Shown piece after piece: positions 15,775-25,243 of a DNA stretch of 64,000 nucleotides (within the stretch, counting starts at the first letter, position 1; the number at the start of each line of letters is the position of its first letter). Both the position numbers and the translations under genes were made by a program. The DNA is from Lachnoanaerobaculum sp. ICM7 (GTDB taxonomy: Bacteria > Bacillota > Clostridia > Lachnospirales > Lachnospiraceae). The notes under the pieces were generated by a model, which saw nothing but the letters and a program-made list of their open reading frames with translations, was not told the origin of the DNA and did no database searches. The stretch is taken from the NCBI RefSeq assembly GCF_000287675.1, contig NZ_ALJL01000028.1, positions 93,501 through 157,500 on the forward strand, read 5' to 3'.

Positions 15775-17280
15775 ATGAGAACTTTTGATGAGCAGGCTAT
15801 AGTTTCTATAGCACCTAATGCGAATGCGGTTTCAAATGGCAGAAAGCTGTCATCAGGGAACAATTTTGTAAAAAGAATGAAGTCGGCTGATGACAGTCTT
15901 TATTTTGGTGAGTGCAAAGGAAGTGGGAAGAGCAATTATAATGTTTCCATAGACTTTGAAAAAGAGGGTGAACCGGTATTTAGATGTTCTTGTCCAAGTA
16001 GACAGTTTCCATGCAAACATGCTATAGGCTTGATGTTTGAGATGAAAGATGGCAAGAGCTTTGAAACGGCTGAGATTCCTCAGGATATTTTGGATAAGAG
16101 AGAAAAGATAGAGGCAAGAGAAAAGAAAAAGGCCGAGAAGGAAATTGAAAAGGAGCAAAATCCTGAAAAGCCAAAGAAGACAAGTGCAGCTTCAAAGGCG
16201 GCAAAGACTAAGAAAATAAAAAAGCAAATAGAGGGCTTGGATCTGTTAAAGGATGTTATGGGTCAAATAACCGGTTCAGGTGTGGCAGCCTGCGATGATA
16301 TAGCATTTGATAAAAAGTATGATGAACTGGCAAAACAGTTGGGAGATTACTATTTGCCGGGAGTACAGATAATATTTAAGAGATTTTTAAAGTATCTACG
16401 CACAGATAAAGATTTGATAGAATTAGAGAACACAAAACAAAAAGATTCTGAATATTACACTGAAGAGTTTTTGTTTAACCTTGTAGTGAAAGAGCTTACC
16501 AAGCTTAGATATATCGAAAAAAGAGCAAGGGATTACCTTAATAAAAAGCTTGAAAGTGATGATACTAACCCGGATGATAATATACTCTATGAGGCACTTG
16601 GCGGAGTCTGGAAGCTTGAAGAACTTGGTGAAACAGGTCTTAAAAAGGATAATGTATCACTGGTTGAGCTAAGTTTTATATCAGAGTTTGATGATGTAAA
16701 GGCGGAATATATAGATAAAGGCTATTGGATAGATCTTGATACCGGAGATATAAATTATACAGCCAATTATTGTCCTCTAAAAGCAAAGAAATATATTCAA
16801 AGAGATGACAGCTTCTTTGGTAAAAAGTTTATTGAAAAGCTTTATTTCTATCCTGCAAATGAGGGTGAAAACAGAAGAATTCGTTATGAAAGCAGCAAAG
16901 ATGAGGATTTAGACATATCAGATATCAAAAAGATAAGAAGTTTTGCAAAAAAGAATATATCGGAGTTTTTAAAGCCGGCTAAAAATATACTGAAAGCTAC
17001 TTTATCCGATAATGCTTACGGGGTGCTTTTTGAGTTTGCAAAGATAGGTACAAACGGTAGTGATGTTGTGGTAGAGGATAAAGAAGGAAAGCAGATTTTA
17101 CTAAGGTCTATGACTAAGGATAAAACAGCTATGGACGCAATATTCGGACTTCCAAGTAAAGACTATCTTAAAAATCAGGTTTTATTCGGATTGGCACATT
17201 ATGACTCAATGCTGAAGCAGATTTGTGTAGAGCCAAGAAGTATTATCACGGAAAACGAAATACTCAGATTGGCATATTAA
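15775..17280 (+). CDS. SWIM zinc finger protein (first gene of MoxR/VWA/DUF5682 operon)
   Basis: 501 residues. The SWIM motif is clear near the N-terminus: FRCSCPSRQFPCKHAIGLMF (about 68-87) with the CxC...CxH metal ligands. A highly charged Lys/Glu stretch (about 100-150) follows, then a helical and beta-mixed region with no known motif. SWIM domains bind nucleic acid or proteins. It opens a run of five genes with gaps of 7-12 bases, including MoxR AAA, DUF5682 and VWA genes, a set I recall as recurring together in diverse bacteria with no settled function. GGAAAGGA precedes the ATG. Confidence 0.85.
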   Translation: MRTFDEQAIVSIAPNANAVSNGRKLSSGNNFVKRMKSADDSLYFGECKGSGKSNYNVSIDFEKEGEPVFRCSCPSRQFPCKHAIGLMFEMKDGKSFETAEIPQDILDKREKIEAREKKKAEKEIEKEQNPEKPKKTSAASKAAKTKKIKKQIEGLDLLKDVMGQITGSGVAACDDIAFDKKYDELAKQLGDYYLPGVQIIFKRFLKYLRTDKDLIELENTKQKDSEYYTEEFLFNLVVKELTKLRYIEKRARDYLNKKLESDDTNPDDNILYEALGGVWKLEELGETGLKKDNVSLVELSFISEFDDVKAEYIDKGYWIDLDTGDINYTANYCPLKAKKYIQRDDSFFGKKFIEKLYFYPANEGENRRIRYESSKDEDLDISDIKKIRSFAKKNISEFLKPAKNILKATLSDNAYGVLFEFAKIGTNGSDVVVEDKEGKQILLRSMTKDKTAMDAIFGLPSKDYLKNQVLFGLAHYDSMLKQICVEPRSIITENEILRLAY

Positions 17281-17291
17281 GGGAGGTTATT

Positions 17292-18125
17292 ATGAATTTG
17301 GATATTTTATATAAATTACAGGCACAATTAAGAAATAGCATAATAACAGGCAGCTCTCTTATAAAGGAAGACTTCAGACTGAAAAAGTGCGTAGATGATA
17401 TGGAAGCACTTTCAAAGGTGGCACCTGTATTTGGTCAGATTAAAAAGCATGCAGATGAGCTGTTTGTATGTGATAATCCGGGTGAAAAGACTTTGGATCT
17501 GCTTGCACTTGTGGATGCAGTACTTGAAACTCAAGCCGGAACATATGAAAGCAGTGAGCTTTCAGATATTGAAAAAAGCTGTGGAAGGGTCAATGGAAAT
17601 TATTCTTATAAGATGCTTGAGCCTATTATAACTGCACTTACTACAACAGGAAGCGGAAGATGGGATATATTGGTTGAAGCCAGAAAAGAAAACCCTGATA
17701 TCTTCTTAGACTATAGAATATTGCCGAAGTTTATTGACGGACTGGGTGACGGATACAGTGAGATCTCATTTATGATCGGAAGATGGATAATGGAATATGG
17801 CAAGATGATGATAGAGCCGTTAAAAAAAGGCTTTGACCCTATGGGAAAAAGTGAAATGTATCTAAGATTTGATATTATCGCGGACCTTGCAAAAGAAGAG
17901 GAAAATGATTTTTATTTGTCTGTTATAAACGGCGAGGCAAGGAAAGATATAAGAAAAAGGGCCATAAGGTCTTTGAAGTATAGTGAAGATAATATAGACT
18001 TTTTGATAGAACTTGCAACAACAGCCGATAAGGCGAGTAAGAATGATGCTATAGAGACTTTAAAGACATTTAAGAATCCGAAGGCAGTTGAATTTTTGAA
18101 AACTGTAGAAGTTAAGAAAAAATAA
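17292..18125 (+). CDS. HEAT-repeat-like protein in the MoxR/VWA operon
   Basis: 277 residues from ATG 17292 (GGGAGG at 17281-17286). Almost entirely alpha-helical. The C-terminal third reads as HEAT-like helical hairpins: DIRKRAIRSLKYSEDNIDFLIELA and SKNDAIETLKTFKNPKAVEFL. Such scaffolds bind protein partners. It lies 11 bases after the SWIM gene and 12 before the MoxR gene. No catalytic residues are seen. Likely an adaptor of the system. Confidence 0.7.
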   Translation: MNLDILYKLQAQLRNSIITGSSLIKEDFRLKKCVDDMEALSKVAPVFGQIKKHADELFVCDNPGEKTLDLLALVDAVLETQAGTYESSELSDIEKSCGRVNGNYSYKMLEPIITALTTTGSGRWDILVEARKENPDIFLDYRILPKFIDGLGDGYSEISFMIGRWIMEYGKMMIEPLKKGFDPMGKSEMYLRFDIIADLAKEEENDFYLSVINGEARKDIRKRAIRSLKYSEDNIDFLIELATTADKASKNDAIETLKTFKNPKAVEFLKTVEVKKK

Positions 18126-18137
18126 AAGGTGATAGAT

Positions 18138-19223
18138 ATGAGCGAAGAATTACAAAGACTTCCTGCGGAGGTCATGTTCCAAAAAGAAATAGATGCACTT
18201 ATTGCGGCTGAAAAAAATCCTGTTCCTATCGGATGGAAGATGTCACCAAAGTCTGTACTTACTTATATTATGGGCGGTGAGTGCAATGGTGTTGAGATAA
18301 TGCCTAAGTATATAGGAAATAAAAGAATAGTTGAGATTGCCATAGCTACTTTGGTAACAGACAGAGCGCTTCTTTTGATAGGTGAGCCGGGTACTGCAAA
18401 GTCATGGCTTTCAGAACATCTATGTGCGGCTATAAACGGGAACTCAACCTGCGTTATACAGGGAACTGCAGGAACTACAGAGGAGCAGATAAGATACTCA
18501 TGGAATTATGCAATGCTTATTGCAGAAGGCCCAAGCGATAAGGCAATTATAAAGAGTCCTGTTTTTGAGGCTATGGAAGAGGGAAAGATTGCCAGATTTG
18601 AAGAGATATCACGTTGTGCATCCGAGGTACAGGATGCCCTTATTTCAATTCTTTCAGAAAAGAGAATTTCGATTCCGGAACTTGGTAAGGACAGTGCGGC
18701 TAAGAAGGGATTTTCTATAATAGCTACAGCTAATACCAGAGACAGAGGTGTCAATGATATGAGTGCAGCTCTAAAGAGAAGATTCAATATAGTGGTGCTT
18801 CCAAGTCCTAATACTCTTGAAGAGGAGATGGATATAGTAAAGACCAGAATAGAGAAGCTTTCAGAGGGTATGGCATTGCTTTCAAAGGTGCCTGAGGCTG
18901 AGGTAATAAAAAAGGTCTGTACAATATTCAGAGAGCTCAGACAGGGTGAGACACTTGACGGAAAGCAAAAAATTAAATCCACAGCAAATGTACTTTCTAC
19001 AGCAGAGGCTATATCCTTACTTACAAACAGTATGTCTTTGGCAGGTAGCTTTGGAGACGGAGAGATAAGTGATGCGGACCTTGCGGCAGGACTTCAAGGT
19101 GCAATAGTAAAGGAAGATTCCAAAGACTCAAAAGTTTGGGAAGAGTACCTTGAGAACATAATGAAAAAGCGTGGAAAAGAGTGGATCGGACTCTACAATG
19201 AGTGTAGGATGCTCAATGGCTAG
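18138..19223 (+). CDS. MoxR-type AAA+ ATPase
   Basis: 361-residue AAA+ ATPase of the MoxR/RavA group, start ATG 18138 with AAAGGTGA upstream. Walker A is LLIGEPGTAKSWLS (about 78-91), Walker B IARFEEISR (about 150), then the sensor region SIIATANTRDRGVNDMSAALKRRFN (about 193-218) with sensor 1 Asn and arginine finger. MoxR ATPases act as chaperones that load or remodel partner complexes, usually working with VWA-domain proteins; a VWA protein is encoded two genes downstream. Length and motifs are complete. Confidence 0.93.
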   Translation: MSEELQRLPAEVMFQKEIDALIAAEKNPVPIGWKMSPKSVLTYIMGGECNGVEIMPKYIGNKRIVEIAIATLVTDRALLLIGEPGTAKSWLSEHLCAAINGNSTCVIQGTAGTTEEQIRYSWNYAMLIAEGPSDKAIIKSPVFEAMEEGKIARFEEISRCASEVQDALISILSEKRISIPELGKDSAAKKGFSIIATANTRDRGVNDMSAALKRRFNIVVLPSPNTLEEEMDIVKTRIEKLSEGMALLSKVPEAEVIKKVCTIFRELRQGETLDGKQKIKSTANVLSTAEAISLLTNSMSLAGSFGDGEISDADLAAGLQGAIVKEDSKDSKVWEEYLENIMKKRGKEWIGLYNECRMLNG

Positions 19224-19232
19224 GAGGCAGCC

Positions 19233-21461
19233 ATGAAAACTTTTGGAATTAGACATTTTTCACCTGCCGGAGCTTATTTTGTAAGACAGTTTCTGGATAA
19301 AATAAAGCCTGATTTGGTGCTTATAGAGGGACCGGCGGATTTTGACTTTTTGATTGATGATATTGTTTCAAAAAAACTTGTTCCTCCGTTTGCTATTATG
19401 GCATATACAAAGGAAGCACCTATTGATACCATACTCTATCCTTTTGCAGAATATTCACCTGAGTATCAGGCCATTCTTTGGGCAAGGGAAAATAATAAGG
19501 AATGCCGATTTTTTGATTTGGAATCCGATATAATGCTGGGATTTGGAAGAACAGATGATGATACTAAAGATGAAGAGACGATTTCTAAAGAACCTGAAAA
19601 TAATAAATCAGATGTGGATATGGAAGGATTTTGGGAGAGAAACTTAGAGCAGAGTGAGAATATGGATGCCTACAGAGCGGGCAGTGCTTTGTTTGGTGAA
19701 AGCCTTAGAAAAGATACAAAATCAGATGACAAATCTTTTGCAAAAGATATAATTCGTGAAAGCTTTATGAAAAGAAAGATAAATGAATATATAAAAAAGG
19801 GATTTGATTCGGAAAAGATAGTGGCTATAACAGGTGCCTTTCATACATCAGCTATTGAAAACCTTGAGGGTGTAATGTCTGATAAGGAATATAAGGGATT
19901 AGAAAGAAGAGAATCCAATATCACATTGATGCCGTATTCATACTACAGACTTAGTAAAAGAACCGGTTATGGTGCGGGAAATGCGGCACCGGCATATTAT
20001 GAGTTACTTTGGCAGGGATTTTTAAGTGGAGATATTACTTATCATGAAAGAAAGTATCTGAGCAGTTTGGCAAAGTATATGAGAGAGCATGGCGGAATCG
20101 TTTCATCCGCTCAGGTAATAGAGGCGACAAGGCTTGCAAGAGAACTTGCTGTTATTAGAGGAGGCTCTGTTCCTACACTTGAAGATTTAAAGGATGCAAG
20201 TATTACCTGTATGGGTGGTGGAAGCTTTGGTGAGATGGCAATGGGCTTTGCCGAAACCGATATAGGCAAAAAGATAGGCAGTGTTCCTCAGGATGCTATG
20301 CAGACTTCCATACAAAGCGATTTTACTTTAAAACTCAAGCAGTTAAAGCTTGAAAAATATAAGGAGCTTGTGGCTACACCTTTGCAGCTTGATTTAAGAG
20401 AGAACTTAAGAGTGAAGTCAGAGGAAAGTGCTTTTCTTGATTTGAACAGATCTTTTTTCCTCTATAGGCTGGTTGTACTTGGAATTGATTTTGCCAAGAT
20501 CAAGAAAAGTAATCAGGATAATGCAACATGGGCAGAGAACTGGATACTGCAATGGACACCTGAAGCTGAAATACAGATAGTGGAAAGTGTATTAAAGGGA
20601 GATACTATAGTAGATGCTGTAGCATTTGTGTTGGGTGAGAAGCTTTCTGAGGCGACAAAGATATCTGATATAGCGGAAGTTATAGAAGCTGCATTTAACT
20701 GTGGACTGCCAAAGATAGTAGAGGGTGCGAAAAGAAGTCTTGATGAAATGGCAAACGGTGCAATAGCTATGTGTGATATCGCGGATACTGTGAGCAAACT
20801 TTCAAATATGATATCCTTTGGTGATATAAGAAAACTTGACAGAGAACCTTTGGTGCCTATTGTAAAAAGACTTTGTATCAGAGCTTCTCTTATGCTGGTG
20901 GGAGAATCGGCCTGTGATGATATAGCTGCAGCTACATTGGCAGATAATATTCAAAAAATACATAGTGTTTTTATGATGCAGGATTTTTTGGATGAGAGCT
21001 TTTGGTTTGATAAGCTTATAGAACTTTCAAACAGAGATGATTTGAATACTAAAATATCAGGACTTGCCACGGCAATACTTCTGGATGCAGGTAAGATAGA
21101 TGAACTTACTCTTAGAATGGAGGTTTCAAGACGACTTTCTATGGGTATGCCGGCAGAACTTGGTGCAAATTGGTTTGCAGGGTTGTCTATGAGAAATCAC
21201 TATGCTCTTATAGGCAGGCTTACACTCTGGGAGAGTCTTAGTGAATACTTGGATACTTTGGATGAAGAGGAATTTAGACGCTCTGTGGTATTTTTAAGGA
21301 GAGCCTTTGTAGAATACAGTGCAAAGGAAAAGGATATGATTGCAGAGAATCTGGGTGAAATATGGGGACTAAATGCACAGGCGGTAAGCGAAATAATCAA
21401 CTCTGAGATAAAGGAAGTGGATACGGAGATACTTGAAGACTTTGATTTCGGAGACTTTTAG
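19233..21461 (+). CDS. DUF5682 family protein
   Basis: 742 residues, recognised as DUF5682 by the N-terminal pattern GIRHFSPAG (5-13), VLIEGPADFD (about 29-38) and AFHTSAIENL (about 202-211). These motifs (His in strand 1, Glu in an EGP turn, late GxxH) resemble the TraB/ChaN/EreA-like fold of putative metal-dependent hydrolases; this link is my inference. The middle has a charged insert (about 105-130), and the C-terminal 400 residues are helical. GAGG precedes the ATG and the gene starts 9 bases after the MoxR stop. It has no signal peptide, so it acts in the cytoplasm with the ATPase and VWA proteins. Confidence 0.85.
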   Translation: MKTFGIRHFSPAGAYFVRQFLDKIKPDLVLIEGPADFDFLIDDIVSKKLVPPFAIMAYTKEAPIDTILYPFAEYSPEYQAILWARENNKECRFFDLESDIMLGFGRTDDDTKDEETISKEPENNKSDVDMEGFWERNLEQSENMDAYRAGSALFGESLRKDTKSDDKSFAKDIIRESFMKRKINEYIKKGFDSEKIVAITGAFHTSAIENLEGVMSDKEYKGLERRESNITLMPYSYYRLSKRTGYGAGNAAPAYYELLWQGFLSGDITYHERKYLSSLAKYMREHGGIVSSAQVIEATRLARELAVIRGGSVPTLEDLKDASITCMGGGSFGEMAMGFAETDIGKKIGSVPQDAMQTSIQSDFTLKLKQLKLEKYKELVATPLQLDLRENLRVKSEESAFLDLNRSFFLYRLVVLGIDFAKIKKSNQDNATWAENWILQWTPEAEIQIVESVLKGDTIVDAVAFVLGEKLSEATKISDIAEVIEAAFNCGLPKIVEGAKRSLDEMANGAIAMCDIADTVSKLSNMISFGDIRKLDREPLVPIVKRLCIRASLMLVGESACDDIAAATLADNIQKIHSVFMMQDFLDESFWFDKLIELSNRDDLNTKISGLATAILLDAGKIDELTLRMEVSRRLSMGMPAELGANWFAGLSMRNHYALIGRLTLWESLSEYLDTLDEEEFRRSVVFLRRAFVEYSAKEKDMIAENLGEIWGLNAQAVSEIINSEIKEVDTEILEDFDFGDF

Positions 21462-21470
21462 GAGATATAA

Positions 21471-22649
21471 ATGGATACAAATGAAAGACTGAGGCGTTGG
21501 AGGCTGATACTTGGATCCGAGGCTGAAAAAAGAATTGACAGTATGGATGACGGCAATGCCCTCAGTCAGGAAGATCTTATGATGGATATGGCTTTAGATG
21601 CCATCTATAATAGGGATATGAAATTCAGCTTTGGAGGAGGAGCCGGAAGGGGTGCTTCAAGTCCACAGATAAGCAGATGGCTTGGAGATGTAAGAACACT
21701 TTTTGATAAGGATCTTGTAAAGATAATCCAGTCTGATGCTATGGAAAGATGTGGTTTAAAACAGCTTATATTTGAGCCGGAACTTCTAAATAATATAGAA
21801 CCTGATATGCAAATGGCAAGTATGATACTTACTCTAAAGGATCAGATACCAAAACAAAGTAAGGAAAATGCAAGAGAATTTATCAGAAAAATAGTGGAAC
21901 AGATAAATGCATTACTTGAAACGGATTTAAGAAGAGCGGTTACAGCAAGTATAAATAGAAAGTTGCATTCTCCTATACCGTCAGCATCTGCACTTGATTT
22001 TCAGACTACAATAAGGAAGGGAATCAAGGATTATAATGCAAAGCTAAAGAAGATTATTCCGCAAAAGTATTATTTCTTTGAAAGAAGTGCTACAACAGCA
22101 GCCAATAAATATACTGTTGTTTTGGATATTGACCAGAGCGGTTCTATGGGAGAGTCGGTAATTTATTCATCTATAATGAGCTGCATACTGGCAAGTATGA
22201 GTGCTATAAAGACTAAGGTAGTGGCTTTTGATACCAATATAGTGGATCTGAGTGAAAAATGTGAGGACCCTATTGATTTGCTTTTTGGATTTACGCTGGG
22301 TGGCGGAACAGATATTGAAAAATCTATAAAATATTGCTCTAAATATATAGAGAACCCTAAAAAGACTATTTTCTTTTTGATTTCAGATCTTGAAGAAGGC
22401 GGAAATCGTGCAGGACTTCTTAGAAGACTGACACAGATGAAGGAAGACGGCGTAATTGTTATCTGTTTGCTTGCGATATCTGATGACGGAAAGCCTTTTT
22501 ATGATGCAAATATGGCAGGAAAAATTGCCGCTCAAGGTATTCCTTGTTTTGCAGCAGCACCACAGATGCTACCAAGGCTACTTGAAAAAGCAATGAAAAA
22601 TGAGGATATGAGTGAGTTTGCTACCGGTAAATTCGGGGTTGAAAAATAA
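21471..22649 (+). CDS. VWA domain-containing protein (MoxR partner)
   Basis: 392 residues, last gene of the five-gene operon (GGAGAT upstream, 9-base gap). The C-terminal VWA domain starts at about residue 212 with a perfect MIDAS motif, VVLDIDQSGSMGESV (DxSGS), a later Thr in GGGTDIEKS (about 279-287) and an Asp in LISDLEEGG. MIDAS metals mediate ligand binding. The N-terminal half (1-200) is helical, like CoxE-type proteins. VWA proteins paired with MoxR ATPases act as adaptors for targets of the ATPase. All MIDAS residues are present, so the module looks functional. Confidence 0.9.
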   Translation: MDTNERLRRWRLILGSEAEKRIDSMDDGNALSQEDLMMDMALDAIYNRDMKFSFGGGAGRGASSPQISRWLGDVRTLFDKDLVKIIQSDAMERCGLKQLIFEPELLNNIEPDMQMASMILTLKDQIPKQSKENAREFIRKIVEQINALLETDLRRAVTASINRKLHSPIPSASALDFQTTIRKGIKDYNAKLKKIIPQKYYFFERSATTAANKYTVVLDIDQSGSMGESVIYSSIMSCILASMSAIKTKVVAFDTNIVDLSEKCEDPIDLLFGFTLGGGTDIEKSIKYCSKYIENPKKTIFFLISDLEEGGNRAGLLRRLTQMKEDGVIVICLLAISDDGKPFYDANMAGKIAAQGIPCFAAAPQMLPRLLEKAMKNEDMSEFATGKFGVEK

Positions 22650-22750
22650 AATTAAAAAATTAAATTTATATTGTGACCTTATAACATTTTTTCCGTCTGT
22701 ATAATTGAGTGAGATAATCACAGTAATATTTTGTTTAAGGAGATAAGAAA

Positions 22751-23479
22751 ATGAGAAGATTATTTACTGTTATATTGGGAATGCTCTGTGCGGCTTCAAT
22801 TATGGGTTGCGGTGCAAAGGCGAATAATACAGAATCTCAGGCAACTACAGCATCACAGGAAAGTACCCTCATTAAAGAAGCAGAAGAAATAAGTGAAACA
22901 AATGAATCTGCACCTATAACAGGTGGATGGGCAATAAATAATGATTTTGACGGAATCGATGATGCAAATGCTATGTCAGCTTTTGAAAAGGCTACAGAGG
23001 ATTTGGATGGCTACAGATATGATGTAGCAGCGGTACTTGGTTCGCAGATTGTTGCAGGAACAAATTATTTATATCTTTGCAGAGCGGAAATGGTAGTACC
23101 GGATGCCAAGCCGGAGTATGTAATTTTAAAGGTATATGAGGGCTTGGAAGGAAATGCTGAGATCACAGGCAGCCTTAGACTTTTGGAAGGAAAAGAAGGC
23201 TGGGAGTACAATGATGCAAATCCTTATATGGATGAAAATGAAGAGGTCAAGGTTGCTTTTGATAAGGCACTAGAAGGCTTAACAGGAGTGGAGTATAAGC
23301 CGATTGCATATATAGGTTATAAGGATAATTCATATGCAGTGCTTACAAAGATAACAATTACCTCAGTAGAGCCTTTAACAAGTCTTTCAATGGTATATAT
23401 TACAAAAACAGACAGTGGGGCTATGATTGATGATATATATGATATTGATATGTCTTTGGAGAATGTAGGAGAGCAATAA
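22751..23479 (+). CDS. Lipoprotein with two cystatin-like repeats
   Basis: 242-residue lipoprotein. The signal ends in the lipobox IMGC (Cys about 20), followed by a Thr/Ser/Glu linker. Two related units are visible: AFEKATEDLDGYRYDVAAVLGSQIVAG (from about 77) and AFDKALEGLTGVEYKPIAYIG (from about 172), each an alpha helix then paired strands. The first contains Q-I-V-A-G, the pattern of the cystatin Q-x-V-x-G loop. Cystatin-fold domains inhibit proteases or act as binding modules; the role here is unknown. AAGGAGAT precedes the ATG. It stands alone. Confidence 0.75.
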   Translation: MRRLFTVILGMLCAASIMGCGAKANNTESQATTASQESTLIKEAEEISETNESAPITGGWAINNDFDGIDDANAMSAFEKATEDLDGYRYDVAAVLGSQIVAGTNYLYLCRAEMVVPDAKPEYVILKVYEGLEGNAEITGSLRLLEGKEGWEYNDANPYMDENEEVKVAFDKALEGLTGVEYKPIAYIGYKDNSYAVLTKITITSVEPLTSLSMVYITKTDSGAMIDDIYDIDMSLENVGEQ

Positions 23480-23551
23480 TTTAATTTTATTTATGGGACA
23501 ACTTAGTCTGTTGTAGGAACTGTTAAACGAATAATTTATAAAGGGGGAAAT

Positions 23552-24022
23552 ATGAATTTTAGGTTCGCAAAAAGAGAAGATACCAATTTAATACTTTATT
23601 TTATAAAGGAGCTGGCCCTTTATGAGAAAATGCTTGATGAAGTGGTAGCTGATGAGAAGACATTGGAAGAATGGATTTTTGATAAGCAGAAAGCGGAAGT
23701 TATTTTTGCAATGGAGAATGAAAAGGAAGTCGGGTTTGCACTTTTCTTTCACAACTTTTCTACATTCTTAGGCAGAGCCGGAATATATCTTGAGGATCTT
23801 TTTGTACTGCCTGAGTTTAGAGAGAGAGGATATGGAAAGGCTTTACTAAAGAGACTGGCATCTATTGCAGTGGAGAGAGGTTGTGGCAGACTTGAGTGGT
23901 GGTGCCTTGACTGGAATAAGCCAAGCATTGACTTCTACCTATCCCTTGGTGCCGAACCGATGTCGGACTGGACCACATACAGGATAACCGGGGATACATT
24001 AAGGAGGATGGCGGAAGTCTAA
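23552..24022 (+). CDS. GNAT family N-acetyltransferase
   Basis: 156-residue acetyltransferase using acetyl-CoA. The GNAT core is complete: an N-terminal strand and helix (FRFAKREDTNLILYFIKELALYEK), then the acetyl-CoA binding motif A, YLEDLFVLPEFRERGYGKALL (about 84-104), with R-x-x-G-x-G/A, and LEWWCLDWNKPSIDFYLSLGA (about 116-136), close to the diamine/spermidine N-acetyltransferase-like subgroup. Substrate is not determined. GGGGGAA precedes the ATG, and a terminator follows at 24053. Confidence 0.9.
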   Translation: MNFRFAKREDTNLILYFIKELALYEKMLDEVVADEKTLEEWIFDKQKAEVIFAMENEKEVGFALFFHNFSTFLGRAGIYLEDLFVLPEFRERGYGKALLKRLASIAVERGCGRLEWWCLDWNKPSIDFYLSLGAEPMSDWTTYRITGDTLRRMAEV

Positions 24023-24052
24023 AAAATACAATTGATAGAGTATGATTAGTTG

Positions 24053-24090
24053 AATAGACCGTTACACTTTGTGTGGCGGTCTATTTTTAT
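24053..24090 (+). terminator. Terminator after the GNAT gene
   Basis: AATAGACCG...CGGTCTATT with inner TTACAC/GTGTGG pairing, followed by TTTTAT. Confidence 0.85.
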
Positions 24091-24269
24091 ATATTTTAAT
24101 TCATAATATTTAATAAAATAATATTGAGTTTTGGTAATATATAGGATAATATATTATATATCTTACATGAATTAGATTTCTAAATTTTCTTAAAATTCTA
24201 AAACCAAACAATATTAATCCCCAATGGAATAGATAGTAATTTTAATTTTTGGTATAATAGGGAGGAGAC

Positions 24270-25175
24270 ATGAGAGAAAAAGATGTAACTCAAAAAATGT
24301 TGGAAAACTATAATGATGTATTCGCAGATGTTTTAAATGTACTTTTATTTAACGGTGAGATGATAGTTGATGAGAGTAACCTTACTGATGCTTTACCAAT
24401 GAGTGTGCTTAAAGTGGATGGAAGAGTCAGAACCCAGGACAGAGATGTTGCAAAATATTGGCATAATAGTAAAATGAATATGGCATTTTTTGGATTGGAA
24501 AATCAAACAGGACCTGATAAGCTAATGCCATTTAGGGTCTATGGATATGATGGTGCAGAGTATGCAAAACAAAGTAGGAGAGAAAACAGGAATGAAATAA
24601 AATATCCTGTAATTACTTTAGTATTATATCTTGGATTTGACAGAAAGTGGGAATATCCCAAAACACTGTTTGAAATACTTGACATAGACGAAAATATAAA
24701 ACCTTATGTTAATGATTTCAAGATAAATCTTTTTGAGATAGCCTATTTAGATAGGGAAAAGATAGACTTATTTAAAAGTGATTTTAAAATACTGGCTGAC
24801 TATCTGTACCAAATGAGAGTGAATAAGGACTATATACCTGATAAAACTGTAATTGATCATGTAGAAGAATTGTTAATGTTGATGGCCGCAATGACAGGCG
24901 ATAAAAGATTTGAGGAAACTATAAATGATTTAAACGGAAAGGAGAGCGTGACTATGTGTGAAGTACTTGATAGAGTAGAGGCAAAAGGTATTGAAAAGGG
25001 TATTGAAAAAGGCATTGAAAAAGGAATTGAAAAAGGTGCAGATATCATAAGCAAACTGAATGAAATATTGGTAAAGGAAGGTGATTTGGAGAAGATACTT
25101 AAAGCCAATACTAATAAGGAATATAGAAATGAATTACTCAAAAAGTATAATTTGATGGATGAATTTAAAAACTGA
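24270..25175 (+). CDS. Rpn-family (PD-(D/E)XK) recombination-promoting nuclease / putative transposase
   Basis: 301 residues similar to the Rpn/PDDEXK_2 group, DNA nucleases that promote RecA-independent recombination and are often called transposases. The N-terminal region has FADVLNVLLFNG (19-30), FFGLENQTGPDKLMPFRVYGYD (about 74-95) with the Glu-x-Gln catalytic pair, and YPVITLVLYLG (about 111-121). The C-terminus contains four perfect K-G-I-E units (about 240-255) coded by a 12-base tandem repeat (24987-25034). Such repeats vary in copy number in relatives. GGGAGGAG precedes the ATG and TATAAT lies at 24253-24258. Confidence 0.88.
   Translation: MREKDVTQKMLENYNDVFADVLNVLLFNGEMIVDESNLTDALPMSVLKVDGRVRTQDRDVAKYWHNSKMNMAFFGLENQTGPDKLMPFRVYGYDGAEYAKQSRRENRNEIKYPVITLVLYLGFDRKWEYPKTLFEILDIDENIKPYVNDFKINLFEIAYLDREKIDLFKSDFKILADYLYQMRVNKDYIPDKTVIDHVEELLMLMAAMTGDKRFEETINDLNGKESVTMCEVLDRVEAKGIEKGIEKGIEKGIEKGADIISKLNEILVKEGDLEKILKANTNKEYRNELLKKYNLMDEFKN
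24987..25034 (+). repeat. 12-base in-frame tandem repeat in the Rpn gene
   Basis: Four copies of GG(T/C/A)ATTGAAAA(G/A). Copies differ only at synonymous third positions. Gain or loss of a unit keeps the frame and lengthens or shortens the linker by four residues. Confidence 0.9.
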
Positions 25176-25196
25176 GTTTATAATAGGACCTGAAAA

Positions 25197-25243
25197 AGGT
25201 ACTGTAAAATCTGATTTACAACGATTTTGCAGTACCTATTTTT
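25197..25243. terminator. Bidirectional terminator between Rpn gene and sbcC
   Basis: AGGTACTGTAAAATC pairs with GATTTTGCAGTACCT over 15 positions with one wobble, followed by ATTTTTCT. It ends both convergent genes. Confidence 0.85.
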
